From Paracraurococcus lichenis (GTDB lineage Bacteria > Pseudomonadota > Alphaproteobacteria > Acetobacterales > Acetobacteraceae): DNA of 33,279 nt. Below, piece after piece: positions 1 to 7,737 of this stretch. The notes below the pieces were generated by a model that had not been told where the DNA came from, searched no databases, and saw only the letters and a program-made list of their open reading frames with translations. The position numbers were made by a program, and so were the translations under genes. Location of the stretch: assembly GCF_030657435.1 (NCBI RefSeq), contig NZ_JAUTWS010000058.1:1-33279 (forward strand), in the 5' to 3' direction. Position 1 is the first letter of the stretch. Every line of letters starts with the position of its first letter.

Positions 1-1
1 A

Positions 2-107
2 GCAAACCCCTCGGGGTTTGCGCTGCAACAAAACCCTAAGCAGGCTTTCGCTTCAAGGAGTTGGACCGCACGAAGTGTGGCCCAACCCGCGAAAGTCTGC
101 TTAGGGT
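2..107. repeat. Palindromic repeat element, left copy
   Basis: The element is built of nested hairpins. A 9-bp stem GCAAACCCC/GGGGTTTGC lies at 2-21. A second stem pairs 33-51 with 89-107 (18 of 19 positions complementary) and encloses an inner hairpin, 60-71 with 75-86, around a GAA-type loop. A near-identical copy in inverted orientation lies at 28292-28395. The architecture resembles dispersed REP/MITE-like intergenic palindromes, and the first hairpin could also act as a transcription terminator. Short ORFs running through either copy (peptide KCGPTRESLL) look like by-products of the repeat, not genes. The family name is not recognised. Confidence 0.85.
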
Positions 108-108
108 C

Positions 109-275
109 GGCGGCGAGGTACCGCGTCCAGGCCTTCGGATGATTTTCCGCCTGTCCCCTGGCGCAGTAGAGGTCGTCATAGATCCGCCGCGGCGTGCCAC
201 CGGCAAGACTGGTCACGACGGACCGTGTCTCGGTGCCCCGCGGTCCGGCCTCGACGCGAGGCGTGGACCGAGCAG
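109..275 (-). pseudogene. IS1380-type transposase fragment
   Basis: Read on the minus strand, the bases just inside the left repeat encode RVEAGPRGTETRSVVTSLAG, then GGTPRRIYDDLYCARGQAEN, then HPKAWTRYLAAD. This matches the segment of IS1380-family transposases around the YCARGQAEN motif near the end of the DDE catalytic domain. The open frame then runs straight into the palindromic element, so the expected C-terminal continuation (a DRTSC-type sequence) is absent. No N-terminal transposase sequence is recognisable farther right. This is a dead remnant. The identification comes from the motif and the exact left boundary of homology is approximate. Confidence 0.7.
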
Positions 276-419
276 GGCACGGCATTGGATCGCGGCTCGG
301 CCAGATCGGCCGAGCAACGCCGTCCACAGGCACCCAGCATGGGGTGCCGGCCTCGGGCCGCTTGTGCGGCTGCGGCCCTGTCGCCCATGATGGCCGGGCC
401 AAGGGGAGCGAGACGCGCC

Positions 420-1601
420 ATGAACGAAATGGCCGGGCCGGCGACGGCTGCACGAGGCCTCTCCCGCGCGGAACATGCCGCCGGGATGGCCACCTATCAG
501 GCCGCGGGGGAGCGGCGGGCCGCCGAGATCGGCAACCGCGGGCCATTGCGCCTCACCGACGAAGGGGCGCTGCATCCCGACATCCAGGCCGCCTATTGGC
601 GCCATGGCTACTACATCTTCGAGGGCGTGATCGACCCGACCGAGGTCGAGGCGCTGCGTGAGGATGCGCAGGCCATGCTCGCGCGCGCACCGATCGGGCC
701 GGAGTCGAAGGTCGATGCCCAGGGGCACCCGGCGCTCGGCCTCGACTACGCGCGCTTCCCCTACCGCTACACGAAGCCACTCGCGGATCCCTGGGGCGGC
801 ACGCAGTTGCTCGGCGGACGCCACCCGGCGCAGATGAGCCAGCCGACGCCGGACGAAGGCGCGCCGGAGCATGTGGTGTTCCTGATGTACGCCATGTGCC
901 AGGCGATGCCCTCTGGCCTGCGCCTCTATGGGCATCCGAAGCTGCTGGCCGCGGCGCAGTCGATCAATGGCCCCGACTTCGTGCCCTTCAACGACGCGAT
1001 CTTCGTCAAGCAGCCCGGCCTTGGCGGCTCCGTCGCCTGGCACCAGGACGGCGTGACGCACTGGAACTCGCCCAGCTGGGATGAGGGGATCCACGGCTTC
1101 AACTATCAGGTGCAGCTCTACCCGACGACGCCGGCCAACTGTCTCTGGGTGATCCCCGGCTCGCACAAGCTGGGCAAGGCGGACATCAAGGCCATGGTGG
1201 CGGCCAATGGCGGCAGCGAGCAACTGCCCGGCGCGGTGCCGCTGGTCTGCAAGGCGGGCGACGTCACCATGGTGAACCGCCAGGCCGTGCATGGCTCCTT
1301 CGCCAACAGCTCGCCCGACATCCGGATCTCGCTGACCTTCGGCTTCCATAGGCGCAGCTCGGTGCTCGGCCAGAAGGCGGCGCTGTCCATCGCGGAAACC
1401 AACGCCGTCTATGACGAGCGGCGCATCTTCGAACGCTCCGCGGTCATCCAGGTCGCCATCGACGCGCGGCACCAGGCTTTCCCGCAGGAGCCGGTCTTCC
1501 GCTACCGGCCTTTCGCCGGGCTGGAGGAGCAATTCCGCTTCACGCCCGAGACCTTCGACCGCGTGATCCGCGACTACAACACCAAGGACCTTGCCATTTG
1601 A
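420..1601 (+). CDS. Phytanoyl-CoA dioxygenase (PhyH) family protein
   Basis: A 393-aa predicted Fe(II)/2-oxoglutarate-dependent oxygenase. The iron-binding facial triad is visible as His208 and Asp210 in AWHQDG and a distal His291 in AVHGSF. Arg302, in DIRISLTFGF, is the likely 2-oxoglutarate anchor. The frame is open from 225, but the ATG at 420 is preferred because AAGGGGAGCG sits about 10 bases upstream and the homology starts soon after. Family members hydroxylate diverse small molecules, and neither substrate nor pathway can be read from the sequence. The gene stands alone between an IS fragment and the convergent mtgA, so its context does not assign it to either catabolic block. Confidence 0.85.
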   Translation: MNEMAGPATAARGLSRAEHAAGMATYQAAGERRAAEIGNRGPLRLTDEGALHPDIQAAYWRHGYYIFEGVIDPTEVEALREDAQAMLARAPIGPESKVDAQGHPALGLDYARFPYRYTKPLADPWGGTQLLGGRHPAQMSQPTPDEGAPEHVVFLMYAMCQAMPSGLRLYGHPKLLAAAQSINGPDFVPFNDAIFVKQPGLGGSVAWHQDGVTHWNSPSWDEGIHGFNYQVQLYPTTPANCLWVIPGSHKLGKADIKAMVAANGGSEQLPGAVPLVCKAGDVTMVNRQAVHGSFANSSPDIRISLTFGFHRRSSVLGQKAALSIAETNAVYDERRIFERSAVIQVAIDARHQAFPQEPVFRYRPFAGLEEQFRFTPETFDRVIRDYNTKDLAI

Positions 1602-1767
1602 GGCAGGCGGCGGCCCATGGTCTTCTCACGCATGGCCCTGATCGTTCAGGGATGCGCGCCGCCGAATTCTGCGCTGCAGTTCGATCAACCCGGTGCGGTC
1701 CGGGCATTGAGCCCTGTGTGGCAGCGGCCGGCCTCGAAAGCCGCAGGCCCGACGCGGTTCCGGCGGT

Positions 1768-2448
1768 TCAACGCGCACATGCGAGCAACGGCCTGATCTG
1801 CGGGAGGCGCCGCTCGATGACGGCGACGCGTTGCCGCAGATGGGGACTGGGCATCGCAGCCGACCATTCGAGCGGATTCGGCAGGACCGCGGCGAGTTGG
1901 GTTGCCTCGCGTCTGGACAGCATCAGGGCCGACTTGCCGAAGAAGGCCTGCGCCGCCGCTTCGGCGCCATAGATCCCCGGGCCGAACTCGACGATGTTCA
2001 GATAGACCTCGAGGATGCGGCGCTTTGACCACAGCAGGGCAATCTGGGGCGTGAGCCAGGCCTCGAGCAGCTTGCGGACCGGGTCGCGACCAGGCCAGAG
2101 CAGCAGGTTCTTCGCCGTCTGCATCGTTATGGTGCTCGCGCCTCTCGGCCGCTCACCATCCCACCAGGCTTCGATCTGGCCTTGAAGGGCGTTGAAGTCG
2201 AAGCCGATGGCCTGTTTGCAGAAGAGGTTGTCCTCCGCCGCGATCACCGCCTCCGCGAGCGCCGGCGCAATCCTCTCGTAGGCAACCCAGTCCTGCCGCA
2301 AGCTATGGCCTTCGGCAGCTCGGATCAGCATCAGCGGCGTGACGGGTGGCGGCAGAAAGCGGAACACGAGAATGATCGCGAGCGGGCCGGCGACCATCAG
2401 CAGGCCGAACAGCCTCACCACGGCCCGGAAGCTCTGGGGAAACGACAT
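1768..2448 (-). CDS. mtgA: Monofunctional biosynthetic peptidoglycan transglycosylase
   Basis: A GT51 glycosyltransferase that polymerises lipid II glycan strands at the periplasmic face of the inner membrane. From Met at 2448 it is 226 aa, the usual length. A single N-terminal membrane anchor spans roughly residues 9-32. The catalytic Glu is E72 in AEDNLF, followed by GFDFNAL, the GASTITMQ motif at 103-110, KRRILEVYLN and EFGPGIYGAE. No penicillin-binding transpeptidase domain follows. Alternative in-frame starts are at 2454 and 2508; none has a strong ribosome-binding site, and 2448 is chosen because the hydrophobic anchor follows at once. The chosen start overlaps the divergent cinA start inside one CATG. 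Confidence 0.88.
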   Translation of the reverse strand: MSFPQSFRAVVRLFGLLMVAGPLAIILVFRFLPPPVTPLMLIRAAEGHSLRQDWVAYERIAPALAEAVIAAEDNLFCKQAIGFDFNALQGQIEAWWDGERPRGASTITMQTAKNLLLWPGRDPVRKLLEAWLTPQIALLWSKRRILEVYLNIVEFGPGIYGAEAAAQAFFGKSALMLSRREATQLAAVLPNPLEWSAAMPSPHLRQRVAVIERRLPQIRPLLACAR

Positions 2449-3706
2449 GCGCATCGAGATACTCTGCACCGGCGACGAGATCCTGACCGGCAAGACGGTC
2501 AACACCAACTACAGCCATATCGCCCAGCGTCTGGGTGAGGCCGGGCTGGAGGTGTGCTGGGGCACGACGGTCGGCGATGACCGCGCCAGCCTGCTCATGG
2601 CCTTCCGCCAGGCCGCGGCGCGGGCCGACGCGGTGATCGTCAATGGCGGCCTTGGTCCAACGGTCGATGACCTGTCGCAGGAGGTGGCCGCCGATGCCGC
2701 CGGAGTATCCCTCGTCCTGAACGAGCCCTGGCTGGCGCGCATGGAGGCGTTCTATGCCCGGCGCAACCGGCCGATGCCCCCCAACAACCGCAAGCAGGCC
2801 ATGCTGCCGGAGGGCGCGGAGTTCCTTGACAATCCGATCGGCACGGCTTGCGGCTTCGCCGTCACGATCGAGGGTTCCCGCTTCTACTTCACGCCAGGCG
2901 TTCCGCGCGAGATGCGGCGCATGCTGGACGAGCAGGTGATGCCCCGGCTCCTGGCCAAGGCGGGGCTGCAGGGCGTGACCCGGCTGAAGCGCTTTCATTC
3001 CTTCGGCATCGGCGAGTCGCGCGCTGACGAGATGCTGGCCGGCATCGAGGCCCTGGCGCCCGGCGGAGGCGTCAAGCTGGGCTTCCAGGCACACTACCCC
3101 GAGCTGGAAACCAAGCTCGCGGTGCGTGGCGCCGACCAGGACGAAATCGACCGCAAGCTGGCGCCCATCGAAATCGAGGTCCGCCGCCGGCTGGGCAACT
3201 TCATCGTCGCCGAGGACGGGCAGACCCTGGAGGCGGTGGTGCTGGGCGCGCTGCGGGCCCGCGACGGCACGCTCGCCGTTGCCGAAACCCTGACCGGCGG
3301 CGCCATCGCATCCCGGCTTCTCCAGGTGGATGGGGCGGAGGACGTCCTTCGGCGTGGTCTGGTCAGCCGCAAGCCTGAAGAGCTGGCGGCCGCCGTCGGT
3401 ACCGTGGCACGCGACTTCTCGCCTGAGACGGCCCTGAAGATGTGCCTGGCCTTGCGGAAGCAGAGCAACGCGACGCACGCTCTCGCCGTGCTGGTCACGA
3501 TGGAGGCGGGCGCGGAGGGGGCGGACGCCGGCGGCGTCATCACCATTGGCCTGGTCAGTCCCGAGGCGGAGATCGTGCGGGAGGCACGGCTGGTCGGCGG
3601 TCGGGAGTGGGTGCGCCTCGGTGCCGCGGAAATGGGGCTCGATTGCCTGCGCCGCCACCTGCATGGCCTCCCCACCGACGAGCGTCTGGACTTCGAGCGA
3701 CGCTGA
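2447..3706 (+). CDS. cinA: CinA-family protein with degenerate amidohydrolase domain
   Basis: A 419-aa two-domain CinA protein. Residues 1 to ~170 form the MoCF-like COG1058 domain: ILCTGDEILTGKTVNTN near the start, VNGGLGPTVDD around 65-75, and FTPGVPREM around 148-156. A linker follows, then a C-terminal CinA/PncC domain from about 260. In active nicotinamide-nucleotide amidohydrolases the latter carries AESCTGG and a downstream GVxxYxN. Here the same places read AETLTGG (279-285, Thr281 for the usual Ser) and GLVSRKPEE, so deamidase activity is doubtful. The N-terminal domain looks intact and may retain ADP-ribose/nucleotide pyrophosphatase-type function. The ATG is preceded by CTGGGGAA. 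The frame is open upstream, inside mtgA. Confidence 0.85.
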   Translation: MRIEILCTGDEILTGKTVNTNYSHIAQRLGEAGLEVCWGTTVGDDRASLLMAFRQAAARADAVIVNGGLGPTVDDLSQEVAADAAGVSLVLNEPWLARMEAFYARRNRPMPPNNRKQAMLPEGAEFLDNPIGTACGFAVTIEGSRFYFTPGVPREMRRMLDEQVMPRLLAKAGLQGVTRLKRFHSFGIGESRADEMLAGIEALAPGGGVKLGFQAHYPELETKLAVRGADQDEIDRKLAPIEIEVRRRLGNFIVAEDGQTLEAVVLGALRARDGTLAVAETLTGGAIASRLLQVDGAEDVLRRGLVSRKPEELAAAVGTVARDFSPETALKMCLALRKQSNATHALAVLVTMEAGAEGADAGGVITIGLVSPEAEIVREARLVGGREWVRLGAAEMGLDCLRRHLHGLPTDERLDFERR

Positions 3707-3925
3707 GGCTCCCCCGACCCGGGGCGCAGTCGAAGCAGCCGCAGCCATCCGCAGGTCCGCGATCGTCGATTGGCTACCCACGCGCTCCTGGTCGGGACTA
3801 GCCTGTACCGCGGGTCGAGGCGCCCGGGGCAGCGGAGCGCCAATGGACGGCATATATGCCGACCTGCATTCGGAGGGACGCGTCGCCATCCGGCCAGTCG
3901 GCATTGATCAGGAAGGAATGCCTGC

Positions 3926-4795
3926 ATGAAGATCGGAGTGTTTTCCACCTTCATGTCGCCCTTGGCGACGCCGGAGATGATCCGCGACTTCGGACGCCAC
4001 GCCGAGGACATCGGCCTCGACTCGATCTGGATGGGCGAGCATGTCGTCCTCTTCGACAAGAACACCTTCGGCTATCCCGGCTCGAAGGATGGGCGCATTC
4101 CCGTCCCGGAGGGCGGGGGCTTGCTGGACGTGGTCGCCACCTTCGGCTTCCTGGCCGCCGCGACAAGCAAGCTGCGCCTGGGCACCGGCGTTGCCCTCGT
4201 GCCTCAGCGCAACCCGCTCTACACGGCGAAGGAGATCTGCACGCTGGATTGGCTGACCAACGGCCGCATCGATTTCGGCATCGGCGTCGGCTGGAACAAG
4301 GAGGAGGTCGAGGCCTGCGGCTATGGCTGGGAAGACCGTGGAGCGCGCTGCGATGAGTTCCTCGAGGTCATGCAGAGGCTGTGGACCGAGCCGGTGGTCG
4401 ACTTCGCAGGCAAATGGGTGACGTTCGAGGCCTGCCGGCTGGATCCCAAGCCGATCCAGAAGCCGCACGTGCCGATCATCGTCGGCGGATATGCGGAGCC
4501 GGCGCTCCGCCGCGCCGTGCGGTTCGGTGCCGGCTGGTATGGCTTCAACCGCGACCCTGCCGGCACGAAGGACATGATCCGCAGGCTCGACGAAGCCTTC
4601 GCCAAGGCCGGGCGTGAACGCCGCAAGGACTTCCAGATCATCATCACCCCGCCGGCCACGATGCCGGTCGATGCCATGCAGGAGTACGCGGGGTTGGGTG
4701 TCGACCGTCTTGTATTGAACCTGGGAAGTCAGCGCCCCGAGCGCATCAGGGAGCGCATGGCAGAGATGGAGAGGCTTGTGAAATCAGCCGCGTGA
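3926..4795 (+). CDS. LLM-class F420-dependent-type oxidoreductase
   Basis: A 289-aa bacterial-luciferase-like TIM-barrel flavoprotein resembling the Rv2161c-type group of probable F420-dependent oxidoreductases. Visible family features are the N-terminal MKIGVFSTF strand, DSIWMGEHVV, the central LRLGTGVALVPQRNPL, the signature GRIDFGIGVGWNKEE, and PHVPIIVGG followed by the AVRFGAGW segment. The ATG at 3926 has a good AGGAAGGA ribosome-binding site ending 8 bases upstream. Whether the cofactor is F420 or FMN cannot be decided from sequence, and the substrate is unknown. It is separated from cinA by about 220 bases with no recognisable gene, and is followed by the decayed GlxA/DJ-1 region. Confidence 0.8.
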   Translation: MKIGVFSTFMSPLATPEMIRDFGRHAEDIGLDSIWMGEHVVLFDKNTFGYPGSKDGRIPVPEGGGLLDVVATFGFLAAATSKLRLGTGVALVPQRNPLYTAKEICTLDWLTNGRIDFGIGVGWNKEEVEACGYGWEDRGARCDEFLEVMQRLWTEPVVDFAGKWVTFEACRLDPKPIQKPHVPIIVGGYAEPALRRAVRFGAGWYGFNRDPAGTKDMIRRLDEAFAKAGRERRKDFQIIITPPATMPVDAMQEYAGLGVDRLVLNLGSQRPERIRERMAEMERLVKSAA

Positions 4796-4839
4796 CCGTC
4801 GCCGCTCCACATCCGGCGGGCCGTGGTCGGCGCAACGGC

Positions 4840-5172
4840 GAGCGCGCCGTCAGCCGGTGGCAGGCGCCTGGATCGCGGTGCAGGCCGAGGCGCGAAACAG
4901 GGCAGCAGGTGGAAGGACGCTCAATGGGTCGTCGCCCGCCGCCCCCGCAGCAGCCCCGCCGCGCCGCAAACCAGCGCGCCGGTGCAAACCGAGAAGAGAC
5001 TGTGCGCGCCCTCCGCCTGCCGACGGATCCAGCCAGGCACCTTGTCGTCGTCCGTCAGCGCTTCCTGCGCGAAGCCACCGGGACTGTGCAGCAGGTCGGG
5101 CTGCGGCGAGGCGGCGGTCGCGGCGTCGGGGCTGATGCGCAGCCCCTGCAGGTCGCATGCGTGGAGGTCCAT
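4840..5172 (-). pseudogene. DJ-1/PfpI-family remnant
   Basis: The minus strand encodes LRISPDAATAASPQPDLLHS, PGGFAQEALTDDDKVPGWIR and then FSVCTGALVCGAAGLLRGRR ATTH. This is the middle of a DJ-1/PfpI protein, including the nucleophile-elbow Cys in VCTGA. A TGA at 4921-4923 replaces the Trp that normally follows ATTH. Beyond it the same frame continues as ASFHLLPCF, still homologous, and then degenerates. The N-terminal third is also missing: the segment is joined in frame to the end of the upstream GlxA remnant. At least one nonsense change and one deletion are therefore needed to explain it. A functional protein is unlikely. Confidence 0.75.
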
Positions 5173-5874
5173 GGCCTGGGTTGCACCGTGGGCGGAGCCG
5201 CGGCGGAAGCGGTCGCGGTCGTCGCCCGGCGAGATGCCGAGCTGGCGGGTGAAGGCGCGGCGCATCGTCTCCTCGGTGCCGAAGCCGCAGCATTCGGCCA
5301 CGGCGGCCAGGCGGTCAGCGCACCGAGCCGCGACCCGCCCTGGCTCTGCTCCGCCAGCACGCGGCTGAACTGTGTCTGGTCGCCGGGGCGGCGGAGGAAG
5401 AGCATCGGCTCCCGCGCGACGGCCAGCGCCAGGGCATGGCCGTGATCTTCCTCGACGAGGGCGAGCACGAAGTGCATGTCCGCCGTCACCCCGGCGGAGG
5501 TCGAGAGATGACCGTCGCGGATGAGGATCGGCTCCGGATCGACCGCCAGGCCGGGATGGCGCCGCGCCAGTTCCGCGCAGTAGCGCCAGCGGGTGGTCAC
5601 GCGACGTCCCCTCGGGCGGGCCGTCGGCGGCGAGGATGAAGGCGCCCGTGAAGACGCCGACAAGGCGTTCCGCCCTCCGGGCAAGGTGCTGCACCAGCCT
5701 TTGCAGCCACCGGTCCCCGGTGCGTTCCCGCGCGCCTTCTCCGCCGATCACGATCAGCGTGTCGAGCGCCTCCATGCCGAGCAGAGACGCCTCGCTCGCC
5801 ATCGGGTGGAAGGCGAGCCCGGCCGAGGTCTGTGCGAGGCCCGGCCCGGCAACTATTGGGCTGGCTTGTGTCAT
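5173..5874 (-). pseudogene. GlxA-type AraC-family regulator, frameshifted
   Basis: Pieces of a GlxA-like regulator (DJ-1/PfpI sensor plus AraC HTH) lie in two alternating frames. Frame one gives ALDTLIVIGGEG and LVGVFTGAFILAADGPPEG, where the usual elbow Cys is Phe. Near 5612-5622 the homology jumps to a second frame with RRVTTRWRYCAELARRHPGL, then ILIRDGHLSTSAGVTADMHF and LGALTAW. It then returns to frame one at AVAECCGFGTEETMRRAF and TRQLGISPGDDRDRF, the second HTH helix pair. About 60 residues holding the first HTH half are absent at this second junction, as is the N-terminal ~80 residues of the sensor domain. It is clearly inactivated. Confidence 0.85.
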
Positions 5875-6053
5875 CTTGCGCCGACCGCCGCGCCGATGCT
5901 GCTACCGTCAACAGCATCGGCGAACGCGCTCAATGCACCCAGACCGGATCAATACCTGCCCCCGGCCTGCGGATCGAAGCTGAGGACCATCGCACCGGCG
6001 GCATCGGGATCTTTCCTCGCCACACTATGGCGGTCCCGAGATTGGCCTCAGCT

Positions 6054-6944
6054 TCAGTGGCGCGGCGACAGCCCAAGGATCTCGCGCGCCTCGGCCGGTG
6101 AGGCGATCTCGAGGTTGAGCTCCTTGGCGATCCGTACCGTGCGCGCGACCAGCATCTCGTTGGTCGCCAGCACGCCGCGGCTGTAGTAGTTGTTGTCCTC
6201 GAGTCCGACGCGGACATTGCCGCCCATCAGCAAGGCCTGCGTCGTGCCCGGCAACTGCGCCGGGCCGATCGCCGAGAGGCACCAGATCGATTGCGGCGGC
6301 AGCAGCCTGATCATCGCCGTCAGCAGGTCGTGGCTGTAGGGCATGCCGCCCTGGAAGTTGCGGTCGGTGCCCAGGACCATGTTGATGTAGTAGGGCGGCT
6401 TGTCATAGCCCTTCTGGATGAGCCGCGTGACGTCCTGGATGATGTGCGCGGGATTGAAGACCTCCCATTCCGGCTTGATCCCGCGCTCCTGGAAGCGCTT
6501 CGCCATGGCCTCGCAGCGCGACGGCGTGGTGACGACCAGGATCTCCTTGTCGCCGAAGACGTCGACGGCGGTGAAGCCGTCGAGCGTCGCCATCTCGGCA
6601 CCGGCATCGAGACCCTTCAGGCGTTCCTCGAAATTGCTCTCGAACATGCCGTCGGGGCGCGGCAGCAGCATGTCGCCCGACGACCCGCCGCCGGTCGAGT
6701 TGTTGATCACGATGTCGCAGCGCTCGCGGATCAGGCCGTTGATGCGGCGGTAGATCTCCGCATTGCAGGTCGCCTGGTCGTCCGGCCGACGGGCGTGCAG
6801 CGCGGCGATTGCCGCACCCTCCTTGCAGGACTTGGCGACGGATTCGGCGATCTCCTCGGGCTGCGTCGGCAGGTTCGGATTGGCCTGCTTCGACGCCATG
6901 CCGCCGGTCGGCGCGACGGTGACGATGACCTTGCTGGTTGCCAT
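6054..6944 (-). CDS. BKACE-family (DUF849) beta-keto acid cleavage-type protein
   Basis: A 296-aa member of the 3-keto-5-aminohexanoate/beta-keto acid cleavage enzyme family. Active members use Zn to condense a beta-keto acid with acetyl-CoA, giving acetoacetate and a new acyl-CoA. The fold signatures are present: IVTVAPTGG, INNSTGGG, NMVLGT and GGNVRVGLEDN with its Glu and Asp. However, the zinc HxH of the usual HIHARDP motif reads ALHARRP: Ala48 replaces the first His, His50 is kept, and Arg53 replaces Asp. The start is firm, with GAGGAGGAAC just upstream. It follows pcaG by ~150 bases on the same strand, so it probably belongs to the pobA-pcaHG operon. Its reaction is uncertain because of the altered site. 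Confidence 0.8.
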   Translation of the reverse strand: MATSKVIVTVAPTGGMASKQANPNLPTQPEEIAESVAKSCKEGAAIAALHARRPDDQATCNAEIYRRINGLIRERCDIVINNSTGGGSSGDMLLPRPDGMFESNFEERLKGLDAGAEMATLDGFTAVDVFGDKEILVVTTPSRCEAMAKRFQERGIKPEWEVFNPAHIIQDVTRLIQKGYDKPPYYINMVLGTDRNFQGGMPYSHDLLTAMIRLLPPQSIWCLSAIGPAQLPGTTQALLMGGNVRVGLEDNNYYSRGVLATNEMLVARTVRIAKELNLEIASPAEAREILGLSPRH

Positions 6945-7092
6945 GAGTTCCTCCTCAATCTGGTCGTGATGGTGTCATGCCGGCCTGTGCCCGGTGGCGA
7001 TGCCATCGCATGGCGGCTCCGCCGGGGCCAGTCCGGCTTCCACGCGGACCCTGTCCATGCGTCGCATCCTCCCCGCCGGCGGGTCGGTGTCG

Positions 7093-7734
7093 TCAGAGGT
7101 CGAAGAACACGGTCTCGCCCTCGCCTTGCAGCCGGATGTCGAGGACATAGGCGGGCCTGCCGTCGCGCATCTCACGGCGGGCGATCAGCGTCCTGCGGCG
7201 CTCCGGCTGCTCGATGATGTTCAGCACGGGATCGGCGGCATTGGCCGCGTCCTCGTCGCCGAAATACAGGCGGGTGGCGAGGCCGAGATTGATGCCCCGC
7301 GCCACGATCCAGAGGTTGAGGTGCGGCGCCATCGGCTTGTGGCCGCGCCGGCCCTCGACCGCGCCGGGCTTGATGGTCTCGAAGGCCCAGATGCCAGTCT
7401 CGAAGTTGGTCCCGGTCCGGCCCCAGCCGCGGAAGCCGGGGTCCATTGCCTTGCCTTCCTGCCGGTCGGCGGGGTGGGCGTAGCGGCCGGCGGCATTGGC
7501 CTGCCAGACCTCGACCAGCGCATCGCGGACCAGGGCGCCGGTGCCGTCGAAGATGCGGCCTTCGACGCGGATGCGTTCGCCCCGCGTCTCCGGCCCGACC
7601 ATGCTTTCGCCGAGGGTGTTCTCGAAGATGTCGAAGCCGGCCTGCCTGGGGATCAGCCCGATATGCACATAGGGCCCCGCGGTCTGCGACGGCGTCTCGG
7701 GCAGGTAGCCGAGGGACGGCGTGTGCTCGGTCAT
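7093..7734 (-). CDS. pcaG: Protocatechuate 3,4-dioxygenase alpha subunit
   Basis: The 213-aa alpha chain of the intradiol ring-cleaving enzyme, which opens protocatechuate to 3-carboxy-cis,cis-muconate with O2. The N-terminus TPSQTAGPYVHIGL and the central VEVWQANAAGRYAHP and DPGFRGWGRTGT are characteristic of PcaG, as is the C-terminal YVLDIRLQGEGETVFFD. The alpha chain does not carry the iron; in this family the beta chain supplies all four ligands, and here the alpha region HLNLWIVARG replaces the His-x-His. It starts 3 bases after the pcaH stop, so the two subunits are translationally close, as expected for a heteromeric enzyme. Confidence 0.95.
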   Translation of the reverse strand: MTEHTPSLGYLPETPSQTAGPYVHIGLIPRQAGFDIFENTLGESMVGPETRGERIRVEGRIFDGTGALVRDALVEVWQANAAGRYAHPADRQEGKAMDPGFRGWGRTGTNFETGIWAFETIKPGAVEGRRGHKPMAPHLNLWIVARGINLGLATRLYFGDEDAANAADPVLNIIEQPERRRTLIARREMRDGRPAYVLDIRLQGEGETVFFDL

Positions 7735-7737
7735 GGC

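Noticed and set aside
61..390. Small ORF beginning MDRTKCGPTRESLL, and its partner at 28149-28337
   Set aside because: Both start inside the palindromic element, and share only the residues it encodes. They are by-products of the repeat.
5055..5684. A second, intact 209-aa gene in the GlxA region
   Set aside because: Only its middle part is homologous to GlxA regulators; both ends are out-of-frame sequence, so it is one piece of the frameshifted pseudogene.
7068..7090. GC palindrome CCCGCCGGCGGG downstream of pcaG as a terminator
   Set aside because: It is short and has no T-run after it in the direction of transcription. Such GC palindromes are common by chance in this DNA.
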